A stretch of 64,000 nucleotides of DNA from Euleptes europaea (taxonomy: Eukaryota; Chordata; Lepidosauria; Squamata; Sphaerodactylidae). Below the pieces are notes generated by a model. The model saw only the letters and a list, made by a program, of their open reading frames with translations, was not told the origin of the DNA and ran no database searches. The first letter of the stretch is position 1; each line of letters starts with the position of its first letter. The translations under genes and the position numbers were made by a program. Of the stretch, positions 23,101-30,169 are shown in pieces. The stretch lies in the NCBI RefSeq assembly GCF_029931775.1, contig NC_079322.1, forward strand, positions 77,623,326 through 77,687,325, written 5' to 3'.

Positions 23101-25372
23101 AGCCAAAATGCGTAGTATCAGCTCTTGCCAAATTTGATTCATCCTGGCAAATGCACACAGGCTCCTGAAAAGGGATCCTTTTGTATTTGCCTTCTATGTA
23201 TCGCATTAAAGTGAAAGCTCTCCTCCATTCTGAATTATTTATATTGAGGAGGTAAGAGATCGGCGACAGTTTATTAAGAACTCCTCTTGCTTTTCTAAAT
23301 CCTGGGAGTGGGAACGTCCCCCCCCCCCCATTCCTCGTGCAAATCTCGTTCACGAATTTTCCATCCTGGATGCAGCCCTCATTAGTTGCCTCAAACGAAA
23401 GCCTCTTTGTGGCTGCAAATTTTGTAGGGAAGCTTGGTGGAACAGGACCCCAGATTGGCAGAAGTGGAGCTGGTAAGAGGACAAGCAGTGGGATGCTGTT
23501 GCATCTATGGGAGGGAGAGCCTCTCCTTTATGGTCATCAGATAATAATATTCTGGTGGTCCCTGGCCCTAAGAGCGTGTGGCTGTCCTCAACAACAGCCA
23601 GGGCCTTCTTGGCCCTGGCTCCAGCCTGGTGGGATGCTCCGTCTGGTGACATCAGGGCCCGACAGGACCTTAAAGAGTTCCGCAGGGCCGGTAAGAAAGA
23701 GCTCTTCCGCCAGGCCTATAGTTGAGGGCAGCTGCAGATACAACATCTGCTGGCCTCCCTATTCCACCCCCTTTTCTGTATTATATGCTGGACTCATCTG
23801 AGGGGGTGGCCTGCGTGTCTGCTCGGTCAAGTCGGTAGAACTGGAGCACCATCTTGAGAGACTTGCCTGGTTTTAGCTGAAATGTAATTGTTTTAGATTT
23901 TTATGGTTGATATATATTTTAGATGATGCGACCCACCCTGAGACTGGCCTCGGCCGGGGAGGGCAGGCAAGAAATAGAAAAATAAATAAATAAGTAGGTA
24001 AAATTCAGACTGGATGCCCAGCTGCCTCTCCTCCTCTGCAGGTTGGTGGGAATGAGCCAGGAGCATGGACGGGTCGAGGCCGTCACAGGGAAGCTGGATT
24101 TGGCACAGTTCCCTCTGGGAAGCCTCCTGTCTCTGATCCCTTACCACGTGAGTATGGTTCATAAGTTCAAGCCCACACCTATGGGCCTGCAGGCTTCCTG
24201 GTGGGGACAGGGTCTCTGAGCATGTACGAAGCACCCTTCCCGAGCCACTGAGCCACTGGGGGCCACCAACTGTGCCCACTCACTCTCCTGCCGCAAGTAG
24301 GCTTGCCATCCTCCAGGGGTGGCTGGAGATCTCCTGGAATTCCAGCTGAACTCGAGGCTATAAAGATCAGCCCCCTTGGAGAAAATGTCTGCTTTGGAAG
24401 GTAGACTGCTATTATACTGCCCTTGTACAAATCTATGGTGAGACCCCACTTGGAATATTGTATACAGTTCTAGTCACCACAACCTAAGAAAGGACATTGC
24501 AGAGCTTGAGAAGGTGCAAAAAAGAGCAGCCCAAATGATCAGGGGGCTAAGAGCAACTGCCCTATGAGGAGTGGTTAAAACGCTTAGGGCTGTTCAGCCT
24601 GGAAAGAAGGCGGCTGAGGGGAGACATGATAGAGGTCTATAAAATTATGCATGGTATTGAGAGAGTGGTTAGGGAGACGTTTTTCTCCCTCTCTCATAAT
24701 ACCAGAACACGGGGTCATCTGCTGAAGCTGGAGGGTGAGAGATTCAAAACAGATAAACTACACATAGTTAAATTGTGGAACTCCCTGCCCCAGGATGTGG
24801 TGATGGCTGCCACATTGGAAGGCTTTAAGAGGGGAGTGGACATGATCATGGAAGAGAGGGCTATCCATGGCTGCTAGTCAAAATGGATACTAATGATGCA
24901 TACCTATCCTCTCCAGGATGAGAGGAGTGTGCCTATTATATGAGGTGCTTTGGAGCACAGGCAGGATAATGCCGCTGCAGTCATCTTGCTTGTGGGCTTC
25001 CTAGAGGCACCTGGTTGGCCACTGTGTGAACAGACTGCTGGACTTGATGGGCCTGGGTCTGATCCAGCAGGGCTCTCCTTATGTTCTTACGACTCTATGG
25101 CATTATACCCTGCTGAGGTCCCTCCTCTCCTCAAACCCCACCCTCCCCATGCTCCAGCCCCAACATTTCCAGCAATTTCCAACCTGGAGCTGGCACCCAT
25201 AGCCACAAGCATTCCCTTCTCACACACGCCTCCGGCCATTATTGGGCAGGTTTTTTATGTGTGTCCCCCGTGTCCGTGCCAGGCTTGTGCCACAGCGGCT
25301 ATGCACCCCGTTTACTACGTCCACATCAAGGGCCAGGTGGTGGCCACGTGGAAGCCGGTCAAAGGGTGGTAG
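5973..25372 (+). CDS. DSD: D-serine dehydratase, seven coding exons
   Basis: A PLP- and zinc-dependent enzyme that converts D-serine to pyruvate and ammonia; fold type III, related to eukaryotic D-threonine aldolase-like proteins, presumably cytosolic. The exons 5973-6121, 6897-7177, 9263-9440, 20391-20512, 21845-22034, 24042-24147 and 25283-25372 total 1116 nt, 371 residues plus stop, close to the roughly 376-residue chicken enzyme. All junctions are GT/AG and phase-consistent (phases 2,1,2,1,2,0). Lys45 in RPHMKTHK is the expected Schiff-base lysine, with the same number as in chicken. [41 protein letters not shown] and VDCGW are family blocks. His342-Ala-Cys344 is the zinc-ligand pair. The start at 5973 is chosen because it places Lys45 correctly. 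No frame break is seen, so the gene appears functional. Confidence 0.95.
6186..6268 (+). mobile_element. GGTTGCCA MITE, left half
   Basis: Starts TAGGGTTGCCAACCTCC and stops after the CTCCAGATGACAGAGATC segment. The right half is absent. DSD intron 1. Confidence 0.75.
6348..6550 (-). mobile_element. GGTTGCCA MITE, full length
   Basis: Both ends are present: TAGGGTTGCC on the left and the degenerate GGCAACACTA on the right. In reverse orientation relative to the copy just before it. Confidence 0.8.
6606..6890 (+). mobile_element. SINE-A whose tail abuts DSD exon 2
   Basis: Box A near GTGGTGTAGTGG, box B near GGTTTGATTCC, tail CTTTTTCTTCTT. The tail runs straight into the polypyrimidine tract and AG of the exon 2 acceptor at 6896. 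Confidence 0.85.
6897..7177 (+). CDS. DSD: DSD coding exon 2
   Basis: 281 nt. Encodes [20 protein letters not shown] through [14 protein letters not shown], the first part of the TIM-barrel domain. The donor is CGAG|GTACTG (less common GTACTG); the phase joins exactly to exon 3 as R-A-G-V-R-H-T-D. Confidence 0.93.
7217..7508. mobile_element. Probable GGTTGCCA MITE remnant with inner foldback element
   Basis: TAGGGTTG at the left and CTGGCAACCCTA at the right mark a degenerate MITE. Its centre is replaced by the foldback listed next. Confidence 0.45.
7289..7450. repeat. Foldback (hairpin) element
   Basis: Two arms, about 7302-7343 and 7395-7436, are near-perfect reverse complements (GGAAGTTCTGACC against GGTCAGAACTTCC, extended by AATAAAGTC/GACTTTATT). 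It would fold into a long RNA hairpin in DSD intron 2. The family is unknown. Confidence 0.7.
7546..8466. other. DSD intron 2, unassigned
   Basis: No exon. The long open frame here has no recognisable domain. Around 8096-8225 a motif with paired GTGACATCAC/ACATCACTTCC blocks looks like an old repeat I cannot name. Confidence 0.4.
8469..8684 (-). mobile_element. GGTTGCCA MITE, full length
   Basis: TGGGGTTGCCAACTC at left, GCTGGCAACCCTA at right, with the TTCTCCAGGGGAGCTGATC core. Confidence 0.8.
8690..9262. other. DSD intron 2, end
   Basis: Mostly unassigned. At about 9068-9103 a short GTTGGTCTGCAGTAGGA piece matches the distal tail of the PLE family. The acceptor of exon 3 (TTTCCAG) closes it. 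Confidence 0.4.
9263..9440 (+). CDS. DSD: DSD coding exon 3
   Basis: 178 nt. Encodes [34 protein letters not shown] and [12 protein letters not shown]. Acceptor TTTCCAG, donor GAGAA|GTGAGT. The codon for Lys is completed by exon 4. Confidence 0.93.
9441..9939. other. DSD intron 3, start
   Basis: No repeat or exon identified. Intron 3 is the longest in this gene (about 11 kb) and is otherwise filled with repeats. Confidence 0.4.
9940..10125 (+). mobile_element. SINE-B (tRNA-Ala-like)
   Basis: Head GGGGCTGTGGTTCAG with box B GGTTCAATCCC, followed by the body GACTTTGATGGACCAAGGGTC and the end GGCAGATTCATGTG. A SINE, not a tRNA gene: no acceptor stem closes. Confidence 0.85.
10164..10420 (+). 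repeat. Direct repeat pair, period about 170
   Basis: Two ~85-bp copies (about 10164-10250 and 10334-10420) share GGGGTTAGTAAT, AATCGGACCTGTGCC and AGACAGGGAGA. An A/T-rich spacer separates them. Confidence 0.7.
10433..10733 (+). mobile_element. SINE-A, full length
   Basis: From GCCAGCGTGGTGTAGTGG to AACTCTTCTTCT. Box A and box B are intact. Confidence 0.88.
10734..11668. other. DSD intron 3, GC-richer unassigned stretch
   Basis: Contains a (GT)n run at about 11092-11119 and several G-runs (near 11295, 11402, 11587). No coding or family signal could be supported despite long overlapping frames. Confidence 0.4.
11864..12289 (+). mobile_element. Penelope-like element piece with hammerhead-like core
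   Basis: AT-rich insert within a MITE. It carries CTGAAGA at 12059-12065, a short hairpin (GGTC/GGCC), then GAAAC at 12080-12084, the layout of a hammerhead ribozyme core as known from PLE pseudo-LTRs. No RT coding remains. Class assignment rests on this motif and its resemblance to the other inserts. Confidence 0.55.
12059..12084 (+). ncRNA. Hammerhead-ribozyme-like core A
   Basis: CTGAAGA, stem II GGUC/GGCC with loop AUAUA, then GAAAC. One unpaired A lies between the first box and the stem. Stems I and III were not resolved, so activity is unproven. Confidence 0.5.
12336..12532 (+). mobile_element. GGTTGCCA MITE, full length
   Basis: GGGGTTGCTGACTTCC at left, GAGTTGGCAACCCTA at right. Only about 30 bp after the previous copy. 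Confidence 0.8.
12537..12990. mobile_element. CR1-a LINE, internally inverted
   Basis: 12537-12893 is a minus-strand 3' end (ATTCTATG-type tail at left, TCTAGTCCAACCCCC). 12894-12990 repeats its inner end on the plus strand (CCAACGGGTTGAAATTAAATC), giving a foldback centred near 12897. This is the form left by twin-priming inversion. Confidence 0.8.
13085..13265 (-). mobile_element. SINE fragment (Sauria-type body)
   Basis: AATTAATTAATT tail, then CAACCCTGTGAGGGAGGTTAGGCTGAGAG and the GGCCACCCAG block. The tRNA-like head is missing. Confidence 0.55.
13267..13367 (-). mobile_element. GGTTGCCA MITE fragment
   Basis: TTTCTCCAGGGGAACC core to CCTGGAGGTTGGCATCCCTA end; the other half is absent. 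Confidence 0.7.
13368..14260. other. DSD intron 3, unassigned
   Basis: No exon or known family. It contains many C-runs and G-runs (13456-13474, 13808-13860, 14059-14070). Confidence 0.4.
14262..14474 (+). mobile_element. SINE-B, full length
   Basis: GGGCTGTGGCTCAGTGATAGAGC head, box B GTTCAATCC, end GGCAGCTTCATGTGATC. Confidence 0.88.
14656..15361 (-). mobile_element. BovB (RTE) LINE, 3' part
   Basis: Minus-strand RT C-terminus: [35 protein letters not shown], then [14 protein letters not shown] and [17 protein letters not shown], with a (CA)n tail. Small frame breaks; no longer coding. Confidence 0.88.
15362..15592. other. Intronic, unassigned
   Basis: Short stretch between a BovB piece and a hAT-like element; nothing recognised. 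Confidence 0.3.
16094..16111 (-). ncRNA. Hammerhead-ribozyme-like core B1
   Basis: On the minus strand CTGAAGA (16111-16105), a very short stem, GAAAC (16098-16094). Identical to core B2. The stem II is minimal, so activity is doubtful. Confidence 0.4.
16283..16300 (+). ncRNA. Hammerhead-ribozyme-like core B2
   Basis: CTGAAGA (16283-16289), then GAAAC (16296-16300); inverted twin of B1. Confidence 0.4.
16760..17450. other. DSD intron 3, repeat-free island (possible conserved noncoding element)
   Basis: Unique-looking sequence with TAAT- and TTTATTGC-type motifs (about 17085-17190). The 204-codon frame through it has no recognisable domain. A conserved enhancer is possible but unproven. Confidence 0.3.
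17617..18002 (+). mobile_element. PLE piece with hammerhead-like core
   Basis: AT-rich insert. CTGAAGA at 17693-17699, hairpin AGAT..CCAC/GTGGATCT, then GAAAC at 17723-17727. The downstream part is T-rich with GTATATA blocks. Confidence 0.55.
17693..17727 (+). ncRNA. Hammerhead-ribozyme-like core C
   Basis: Best stem II in the window: AGAT(TT)CCAC pairs with GTGGATCT around a TGCT loop, set between CTGAAGA and GAAAC. Confidence 0.5.
18107..18654 (-). mobile_element. GGTTGCCA MITE split by a CR1-b tail dimer
   Basis: Left part about 18107-18284, right end GTTGGCAACCCTA at 18641-18654. Confidence 0.75.
18285..18634 (+). mobile_element. CR1-b 3' tail, two copies in tandem
   Basis: Two head-to-tail tails (18285-18421 and 18422-18634), each ending GATCCAGCAGGGCCTTTCTTA then TTCTTATG. 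Confidence 0.85.
19033..19463 (+). mobile_element. GGTTGCCA MITE containing another copy
   Basis: Outer element: TATGGTTGCCAACCTCC at left, GTTGGCAACCCTA at right; split by the copy at 19111-19320. Confidence 0.85.
19111..19320 (+). mobile_element. GGTTGCCA MITE, inner copy with 8-bp duplication
   Basis: Flanked by TCGGTTCC (19103-19110) and TCAGTTCC (19321-19328). An 8-bp duplication is characteristic of hAT transposons. Confidence 0.88.
19464..19829. other. DSD intron 3, unassigned
   Basis: Holds G-runs at 19627-19642 and 19756-19766. No exon or family recognised. Confidence 0.35.
19830..20113 (-). mobile_element. CR1-b LINE 3' part
   Basis: Minus-strand tail: AACATCAGAACCTAAGAAAAGG, GTCCAGCAGTCTGTTC, GGCATGCTCCTCTGATCCTG, then the LEGFK-type coding end. 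A short GGTTGCCA MITE end (GGAGGTTGGCAACCCTA) follows to 20135. Confidence 0.8.
20391..20512 (+). CDS. DSD: DSD coding exon 4
   Basis: 122 nt. Encodes [20 protein letters not shown], then [27 protein letters not shown] is a family signature near the active site. Acceptor CCCTCCAG, donor TATG|GTAAGC. Confidence 0.93.
20660..20876 (+). mobile_element. SINE-A, head partly lost
   Basis: Box B GGTTTGATTCC through GTATAAAAACCAACTCGTC tail. A further SINE-A scrap follows at about 20888-21008. Confidence 0.8.
21009..21700 (+). mobile_element. CR1 fragments (a and b), nested
   Basis: A scrap of CR1-b (21009-21060), then CR1-a from about 21163: [20 protein letters not shown] and [13 protein letters not shown]1-a 3' tail (21385-21528, ending GATTCTATGA) sits inside the reading region, which resumes with [15 protein letters not shown]. 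Confidence 0.75.
21845..22034 (+). CDS. DSD: DSD coding exon 5
   Basis: 190 nt. Encodes [40 protein letters not shown] and [12 protein letters not shown]. The donor AA|GTACGT is chosen over the following in-frame GTGGTG because it restores K-L-V-G-M with exon 6. Confidence 0.92.
22060..22398 (+). mobile_element. CR1-b LINE 3' end
   Basis: [20 protein letters not shown] coding end, the long 3' UTR, and the TTCTTATG end. Confidence 0.85.
22474..22710 (+). mobile_element. SINE-A copy
   Basis: GCCAGCACGCTGTAGTG head, GGTTGGATTCC box B, GTATAAAAACGAACC end. Confidence 0.8.
22719..23310 (-). mobile_element. Unclassified LINE 3' end
   Basis: The minus strand encodes [20 protein letters not shown], then EPVCIC, a CxC-type C-terminal motif of non-LTR ORF2 proteins. 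The 3' UTR contains an internal tandem duplication (~22765-22880) and ends in an AATTG-rich tail. Clade not determined. Confidence 0.6.
23510..23996 (+). mobile_element. LINE 3' end (L2/CR1-like)
   Basis: [20 protein letters not shown] and [19 protein letters not shown] match the usual WNSLP...FKKxLKTxLFxxAY end of L2/CR1-type ORF2. The 3' UTR ends in AAATAAATAAATAAG. Confidence 0.6.
24042..24147 (+). CDS. DSD: DSD coding exon 6
   Basis: 106 nt. Encodes [20 protein letters not shown], then [15 protein letters not shown]. The last codon, His342, is the first zinc ligand. Donor CAC|GTGAGT, phase 0. Confidence 0.93.
24298..25202 (+). mobile_element. GGTTGCCA MITE split by a CR1-b LINE
   Basis: Left part 24298-24415; right part 25090-25202 (TATGGCATTATACCCTGCTG to GGAGCTGGCACCC). 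Lies in DSD intron 6. Confidence 0.75.
24416..25089 (+). mobile_element. CR1-b LINE, 3' 0.67 kb
   Basis: From TGGTGAGACCCCACTTGGAA (HLEY) through the [12 protein letters not shown] block to the TTATGTTCTTA end. Confidence 0.88.
25283..25372 (+). CDS. DSD: DSD coding exon 7, C-terminus
   Basis: 90 nt with TAG. Encodes [20 protein letters not shown], then ATWKPVKGW. Cys344, its second residue, is the partner zinc ligand of His342 in exon 6. No canonical AATAAA is evident within the next 300 bases, so the 3' end is unresolved. Confidence 0.93.
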   Translation, partial: ACATAAMHPVYYVHIKGQVVATWKPVKGW

Positions 25373-25675
25373 GAAGACTCAGAGGAGATTTCGGACACGG
25401 CCAGGAGGAGGGATTTCCAGAAGAAAGGCGGACACGGCCTCCCGGCGCAGACTTCAGCCAGATGGATCAGAACCAGCAAAAATTGTGTTTGCGTCAAACC
25501 TCTGATTCTGAAGAATGGAGATATTCTTTGCAGATGCATCCAGGTAGTCTAAGAACTAATTCAACACTTTTCTACCCTGCTCTAGCACACCCCTTTCAAA
25601 CACTAAATAGATAATATCTTCAGATACAGAGATAATAACATGATGATTTAAAGCACATATTCGTAAATGGGCCCC
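25373..25675 (+). other. DSD: Probable DSD 3' UTR
   Basis: Repeat-free sequence after the stop codon. Only the near-signal ACTAAATAG at about 25600 is visible. Confidence 0.4.
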
Positions 25676-25850
25676 GTCCTGGATGGCCTAGACTAGCCCG
25701 ATCTCATCAGATCTGGGCTGCTAAGCAGGGTCAGCCCTGGTTAGTACTTGGATGGGAGACCACCCAGGAAGGCCAGGGTTGCTACACAGTGGTAGGCAAT
25801 GTCCCTTGCCTTGTCCTCTGAATGTCTCTTGCCTTGAAAGTCCTACCGCA
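25676..25850 (+). mobile_element. SINE-5S (5S rRNA-derived)
   Basis: GATCTCATCAGATCTGGGCT, CTAAGCAGGGTCAGCCCTGG and TACTTGGATGGGAGACC match 5S rRNA, including its internal promoter region. The added tail (TCTCTTGCCTTGAAAG) marks it as a SINE, not a 5S gene. Confidence 0.85.
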
Positions 25851-25896
25851 GGGGTCCCCAAATGTTTTGAGCCTGTGGGCACCCATGGAGTTCTGA
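25851..25896 (+). mobile_element. GGGGTCCCC MITE end
   Basis: CAGGGGTCCCCAAATG left end of a hAT-like MITE, cut by the following SINE-A. Confidence 0.65.
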
Positions 25897-26125
25897 TACT
25901 GGACTCTGATACAGAGAACCGGGTTTGATTTCCCCACTCTTGCACATGAAGCCAGCTGGGTGACCTTGGGCTAGTCACAGTTCTCTCAGAGCTCTCTCAG
26001 TTCCACCTACCGCACAAGGTGTCTGTTGTGGGTGGGGGGAAGGAAGGCAATTCTAAATCGGTTTGAGTCTCTTTAAAGGCAGAGAAAAAACAGAGTATAA
26101 ATACCAAGTCTTCTTTTTCTTCTAA
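25897..26125 (+). mobile_element. SINE-A, 5'-truncated
   Basis: GGACTCTGATACAGAGAACC to TCTTCTTTTTCTTCT. Confidence 0.8.
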
Positions 26126-26366
26126 ATGAGAACTGAATTACCATTTTGATCTGAGTATTGAGACATGGCTTGTAACCATACTTCCGCTTTTTCCCATTTG
26201 AACTTCATGGGGGTGGGGGGATACTAGTTTCAAATAGAAACCATTGTTCTTGATTTAATGGCATTTAAGTGGCAAAAATTAAACATTTCCCACTATCTCT
26301 CTCTGTGTGTATATGTGTTTGTTTTCTTTTATTCCTAAACTTAAGAACGACCAACATTTGGAGCAG

Positions 26367-26367
26367 G

Positions 26368-26437
<70 letters not shown>
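26367..26437 (+). repeat. (GT)n microsatellite
   Basis: About 35 uninterrupted GT units; likely length-variable. Confidence 0.95.
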
Positions 26438-26474
26438 TAAGATGGTGAAGATGATGATAAGATGAGGGGTACAT

Positions 26475-27118
26475 GAAAAGATCCTTGAGTTTAAGGATGT
26501 GTCACTGGCAACCAAGGACAAGTTAATTCATGCCATTGTATTCCCTATTACTACGTATGGGTGTGAAAGCTGGACAATGAAGAAAGCTGATAGGAAGAAC
26601 ATAAGAAAGGCCCTGCTGGATCAGACCAAGGCCCATCAAGTCCAGCAGTTGGTTCACACAGTGGCCAACCAGGTGCCTCTAAGAAGCACACAAACAAGAG
26701 GACTGCAGCAGCATTTATCCTGCCTGTGTTCCACAGCACCTAATATATTCGGCATATATAGATTTCTTTGTTGGTTTCTTTTGAAATGTGGTGTTGGAGG
26801 AGAGGGTTCCGGATACTGTGGACTGCCAAAAATACAAATCAGTGGGTTATAGATCAAATGAAGCCTGAACTGACCCTAGAAGCTAAAATGACCAAAATGA
26901 GGCTAGCGTACTTTGGTCACATCATGAGAAGACAAGAGTCGCTGGAAAAGACAATCATGCTAGGAAAAGTTGAGGGCAACAGGAAAAGAGGAAGACCCAA
27001 CAAGAGATGGATTGACTCTATAAAGGAAGCCATGACCCTCAGTTTGCAAGGCCAGAGCAAGGCTGTCAAAGACAGGACGTTTTGGAGGACATTGATTCAT
27101 AGGGTCGCCATGAGTCAG
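26475..27118 (+). mobile_element. BovB LINE, split by a CR1-b tail
   Basis: VSLATKDKLIHAIVFPITTY and [12 protein letters not shown], then after a CR1-b insert [28 protein letters not shown] and [16 protein letters not shown]. Ends tail-to-tail against an inverted copy. Confidence 0.85.
26597..26755 (-). mobile_element. CR1-b tail inserted in BovB
   Basis: AAGAACATAAGAAAGGCCCT start and TGTTCCACAGCACCTAATAT end, minus strand. Confidence 0.8.
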
Positions 27119-27278
27119 TTAAGTGCCGTCAAGTTGCTTCCGACTCATGGCGACCCTATGAATGAAAGTCCTCCAAAATGTCCTATCTTTGACAGCCTTG
27201 CTCAGATCTTGCAAATTGAAGGCTGTGGCTTCCTTTATTGAGTCAATCCATCTCTTGTTGGGTCTTCCTCTTTTCCTA
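27119..27278 (-). mobile_element. BovB 3' end, inverted
   Basis: TTAAGTGCCGTCAAGTTGC then TCATGGCGACCCTATGAATG; forms an inverted repeat with 26960-27118. Confidence 0.85.
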
Positions 27279-27665
27279 CATGGCTTGGGACCAGGGTATC
27301 TGAAGGACCATCTTCTCCCATATGTTCCTGTCCAGGAATAAAGATCACAGGGAGAGGCCCTGCAGACTGTCCCATCAATCAAAGGAGATTGTTTTGTGAG
27401 TACAGGAGAAATGGCCTTTTAGGTGGCGGCCCCAGGATTATGGAACAACCTCCCCAGGGAGGTGTGCCTGCCCCCTCACTCCTGATCTATAGGATCAGTT
27501 TTATGTAGGACTGCATTCGCTTAATTTACTAGCAGTCCTAAATTGTTATTTTTTTAAAAAGCATTGTATTTTATGTCTTTTGTTTCACACATTTTATTTT
27601 ATAGTAAGCCACCTTGAGCTCCTTGAGGAAGAAAAGCAGCTAATAAATGTTATAAATTAATAAAT
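27279..27665 (+). mobile_element. LINE 3' end (L2/CR1-like)
   Basis: GGCCCCAGGATTATGGAACA encodes the APGLWNNLP motif. An AT-rich 3' UTR ends in AATAAATGTTATAAATTAA. Confidence 0.55.
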
Positions 27666-27669
27666 CTTT

Positions 27670-28290
27670 GCAAGCAAGGCAAGGCTGAAGCTGGAAGGTG
27701 AGAGATTCAAAACAGATAAAAGCAAGTATTTCTTCACACAACGCGTAGTTAAATTGTGGAACTCCTTGCCCCAGGATGTGGTGATGGCTGCCAATTTGGA
27801 AGGCTTGAAGAGGGGAGTGGACGTGTTCATGGAGGAGAGGGGTATTCATGGCTACTAGTAAAAATGGATACTACTCATGATGCATACCTATTCTCTCCAG
27901 GATCAGAGGAGCAGGCCCATTATATTAGGTGCTGTGGAACACAGGCAGGATGGTGCTGCTGCAGTCGTCTTGTTTGTGGGCTTCCTAGAGGCACCTGGTT
28001 GGCCACTGTGTGTGAGCAGACTGCTGGACTTGAGGGACCTTGGTCTGATCCAGCAGGGCCTTTCTTATGTTCTTATGGATGCTGGTCGTGATGCACACCT
28101 GTTCTCTCCAGGATCAGAGGAGCAGGCCTGTTACATTAGGTGCTGTGGGACACAGGCAGGATAATGCTGCTGCAGTCGTCTTCTTCGTGGGCTTCCTAGA
28201 GGCACCTGGTTGGCCACTGTGTGAACAGACTGCTGGACTTGAGGGACCTTGGTCTGATCCAGCAGGGCCTTTCTTATGTTCTTATGTTCT
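27670..28290 (+). mobile_element. CR1-b LINE with doubled 3' tail
   Basis: Coding end ([32 protein letters not shown]), one tail ending about 28076, then a second complete tail copy to 28290. Confidence 0.88.
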
Positions 28291-28984
28291 AAAGGCTAAG
28301 GGAAGGGGTTACTAATCAGTTTCTTCCAAGCATCAGTTCTCTTTTAGGATGTCTGCCGCTTCTAAGCCTTCTGGTCCAGAAAGCGCTTTCTGTTGCTCTC
28401 AGGATGCGGAAGCAATCCTACTGGGGTACAGCCCTTTCTCCTGAGTAAGCATGGGTTTTGGTGTCACCCAGCGGCACCTTGATTTTGCAGGCTCTCCCAC
28501 TGCATCAAGGGAACCTTCCTCGTGGGAAGATATTGTTGAGATCCTCTGCCAGGCTGAAGAGTTGTGTGTGACTCAGAAAGCCCGTGGAAGTTTGCAGGCC
28601 ACAGTTGATCTAAGATGCCGCTACCGGATTCCCGTCATTTCTGTGTCATTCTGAGGCATGTTGATTCGGAGGCGATGGCTGGCCCACCCCTCAGTTCATG
28701 GGGAGTTGAGACAGAGATTAGGAGAGACGGAGAGCAATCTGTTAAGAAAGGTGCAATCCCAATAAGAAAGGGATCCCAGGACTTGAAAGGGATCTAGCCC
28801 TTGGGTCGTAAAATTCTATTGCCCATCTTGCTCCAGTGGGGGAAGCGAGATGAGTCAGAGGCCCTCTTTGATCTTTCTGGCTGACCCCTTTGAAGTTCCT
28901 GCCCATTCCTGTCCCCCTCTCCTTGCAGAAGGGGGGGAAAGCTGGTGGTTATTTCAACACCTGGACCTAAATGTGGGGGGAGGG
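28291..28984. other. Intergenic, unassigned
   Basis: No exon or clear family. A GCAATCCTACTGGG scrap near 28411 resembles the palindromic repeat of the 37-kb array. Confidence 0.35.
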
Positions 28985-29207
28985 TGAAGAGGAACCTGGC
29001 AACCCTATCTACCACTAGGGTGCCAACCTCCAGGTACTAGCTGGAGATCTCCCACTATTACAACTGATCTCTCGCTAATAGAGATCGGTTCCCCTGGAGA
29101 AAATGACTGCTTTGGCATTGAAGCCCCTCCCCTCCCCTAACCCTGCCCTCCTCAGGCTCCACCCCAGAAACTTCCCACCGGTGGCAAAGAGGGACCTGAA
29201 AACCTTA
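28985..29207 (+). mobile_element. GGTTGCCA MITE with 8-bp duplication, after a MITE scrap
   Basis: 28985-29007 is only the right end of one copy. 29016-29207 is a full copy flanked by TCTACCAC (29008-29015) and TCTACCCC (29208-29215). Confidence 0.88.
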
Positions 29208-29623
29208 TCTACCCCTGAGCCACAGCCTTCTAAACAGTGGGGCTGGCTGTCATTGGAAGCCTGTGACCCTCGTCCCCCTTGACTCCTGCACTGCACACAC
29301 AAACACAATTTTTATGAACCAGCTGTATGACTTTGCCTTGGAGGAGTCTCCCTGACTGATCTCTCTGATTCTGCACCTGGTGTGGGTGGGGGGGATTCTG
29401 CCCACCTGCAAGAGCGCGCCCATCATCAGCTTTGCTCCTTATTAAAGGTCACAAGGGCCTATCTGGCCTCTAGGAGAGCAGTGATTTAAATAGATACAAA
29501 AGCAGGTGTTTTTTTCTGGACAGCAGCATCTTCCCGGAGCCCGCTCCATCACTGAGGAAACTGTCCTTGACTTTCGGTGTTCAAAATATGAGTCTGGCTG
29601 TTGGCAGAGCTCTTTATTGGGGG
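29208..29623. other. Intergenic, unassigned
   Basis: Nothing recognised. Confidence 0.35.
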
Positions 29624-29827
29624 TAGGATTGCCAACCTCCAGGTACTAGCTGGAGATCTGCTATTACAACTGATCTCCAGCCGATAGAGATCAGTTTACC
29701 TGGAGAAAAATGACTGCTTTGGCAATTGGACTCTATGGCGTTGAAGTCCCTCCCCTCCCCAAACACTGCCCTCAGGCTCCACCCCAAAAACCTCCTGCCA
29801 GTGGCAAAGAGGGACCTGGCAACCCTA
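29624..29827 (+). mobile_element. GGTTGCCA MITE with 8-bp duplication
   Basis: Full copy flanked by ATTGGGGG (29616-29623) and ATTGCGGG (29828-29835). Confidence 0.88.
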
Positions 29828-30169
29828 ATTGCGGGGGGGGGGGAGCAAACTGAGGATTTTCTTGCTTGAAATTGAGATGTTTGCATGCCGTGGTCTGCCT
29901 TTTGTTCCCCCTGCTCTGGTATGGTGTAGTTAGGGTTGCCAACCTCCAGCTGGGGTATGGCAATCCAGTTCTGGTGCAAAAATAGCACCAGTATGCAAAT
30001 GAGCATTTAGGCGTAACTTGATTATAACCTTTGGGGTATCTTCAAAGCGGCTGTTAAATAATAAACTACAGATAGAGTAACAGCCTTATCATTACTAGGT
30101 AGCAGATAGATTAAGTGGTAGTCGTGATCACATACAAGAAAGTGTGAAATAAATGGAGTAATCAAAGAA
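29828..30169. other. Intergenic, with a short MITE end
   Basis: TAGGGTTGCCAACCTCC at 29933 is a MITE left end only. The rest is unassigned AT-rich DNA. Confidence 0.4.

Noticed and set aside
23042-23353. Possible antisense host exon
   Set aside because: It is the C-terminal part of a LINE ORF2 with its 3' UTR attached.
25676-25760. 5S rRNA gene
   Set aside because: Only the internal part matches and a SINE tail follows; several similar degraded copies exist.
26367-26437. CRISPR-like or structured repeat
   Set aside because: Plain GT microsatellite; no spacers.
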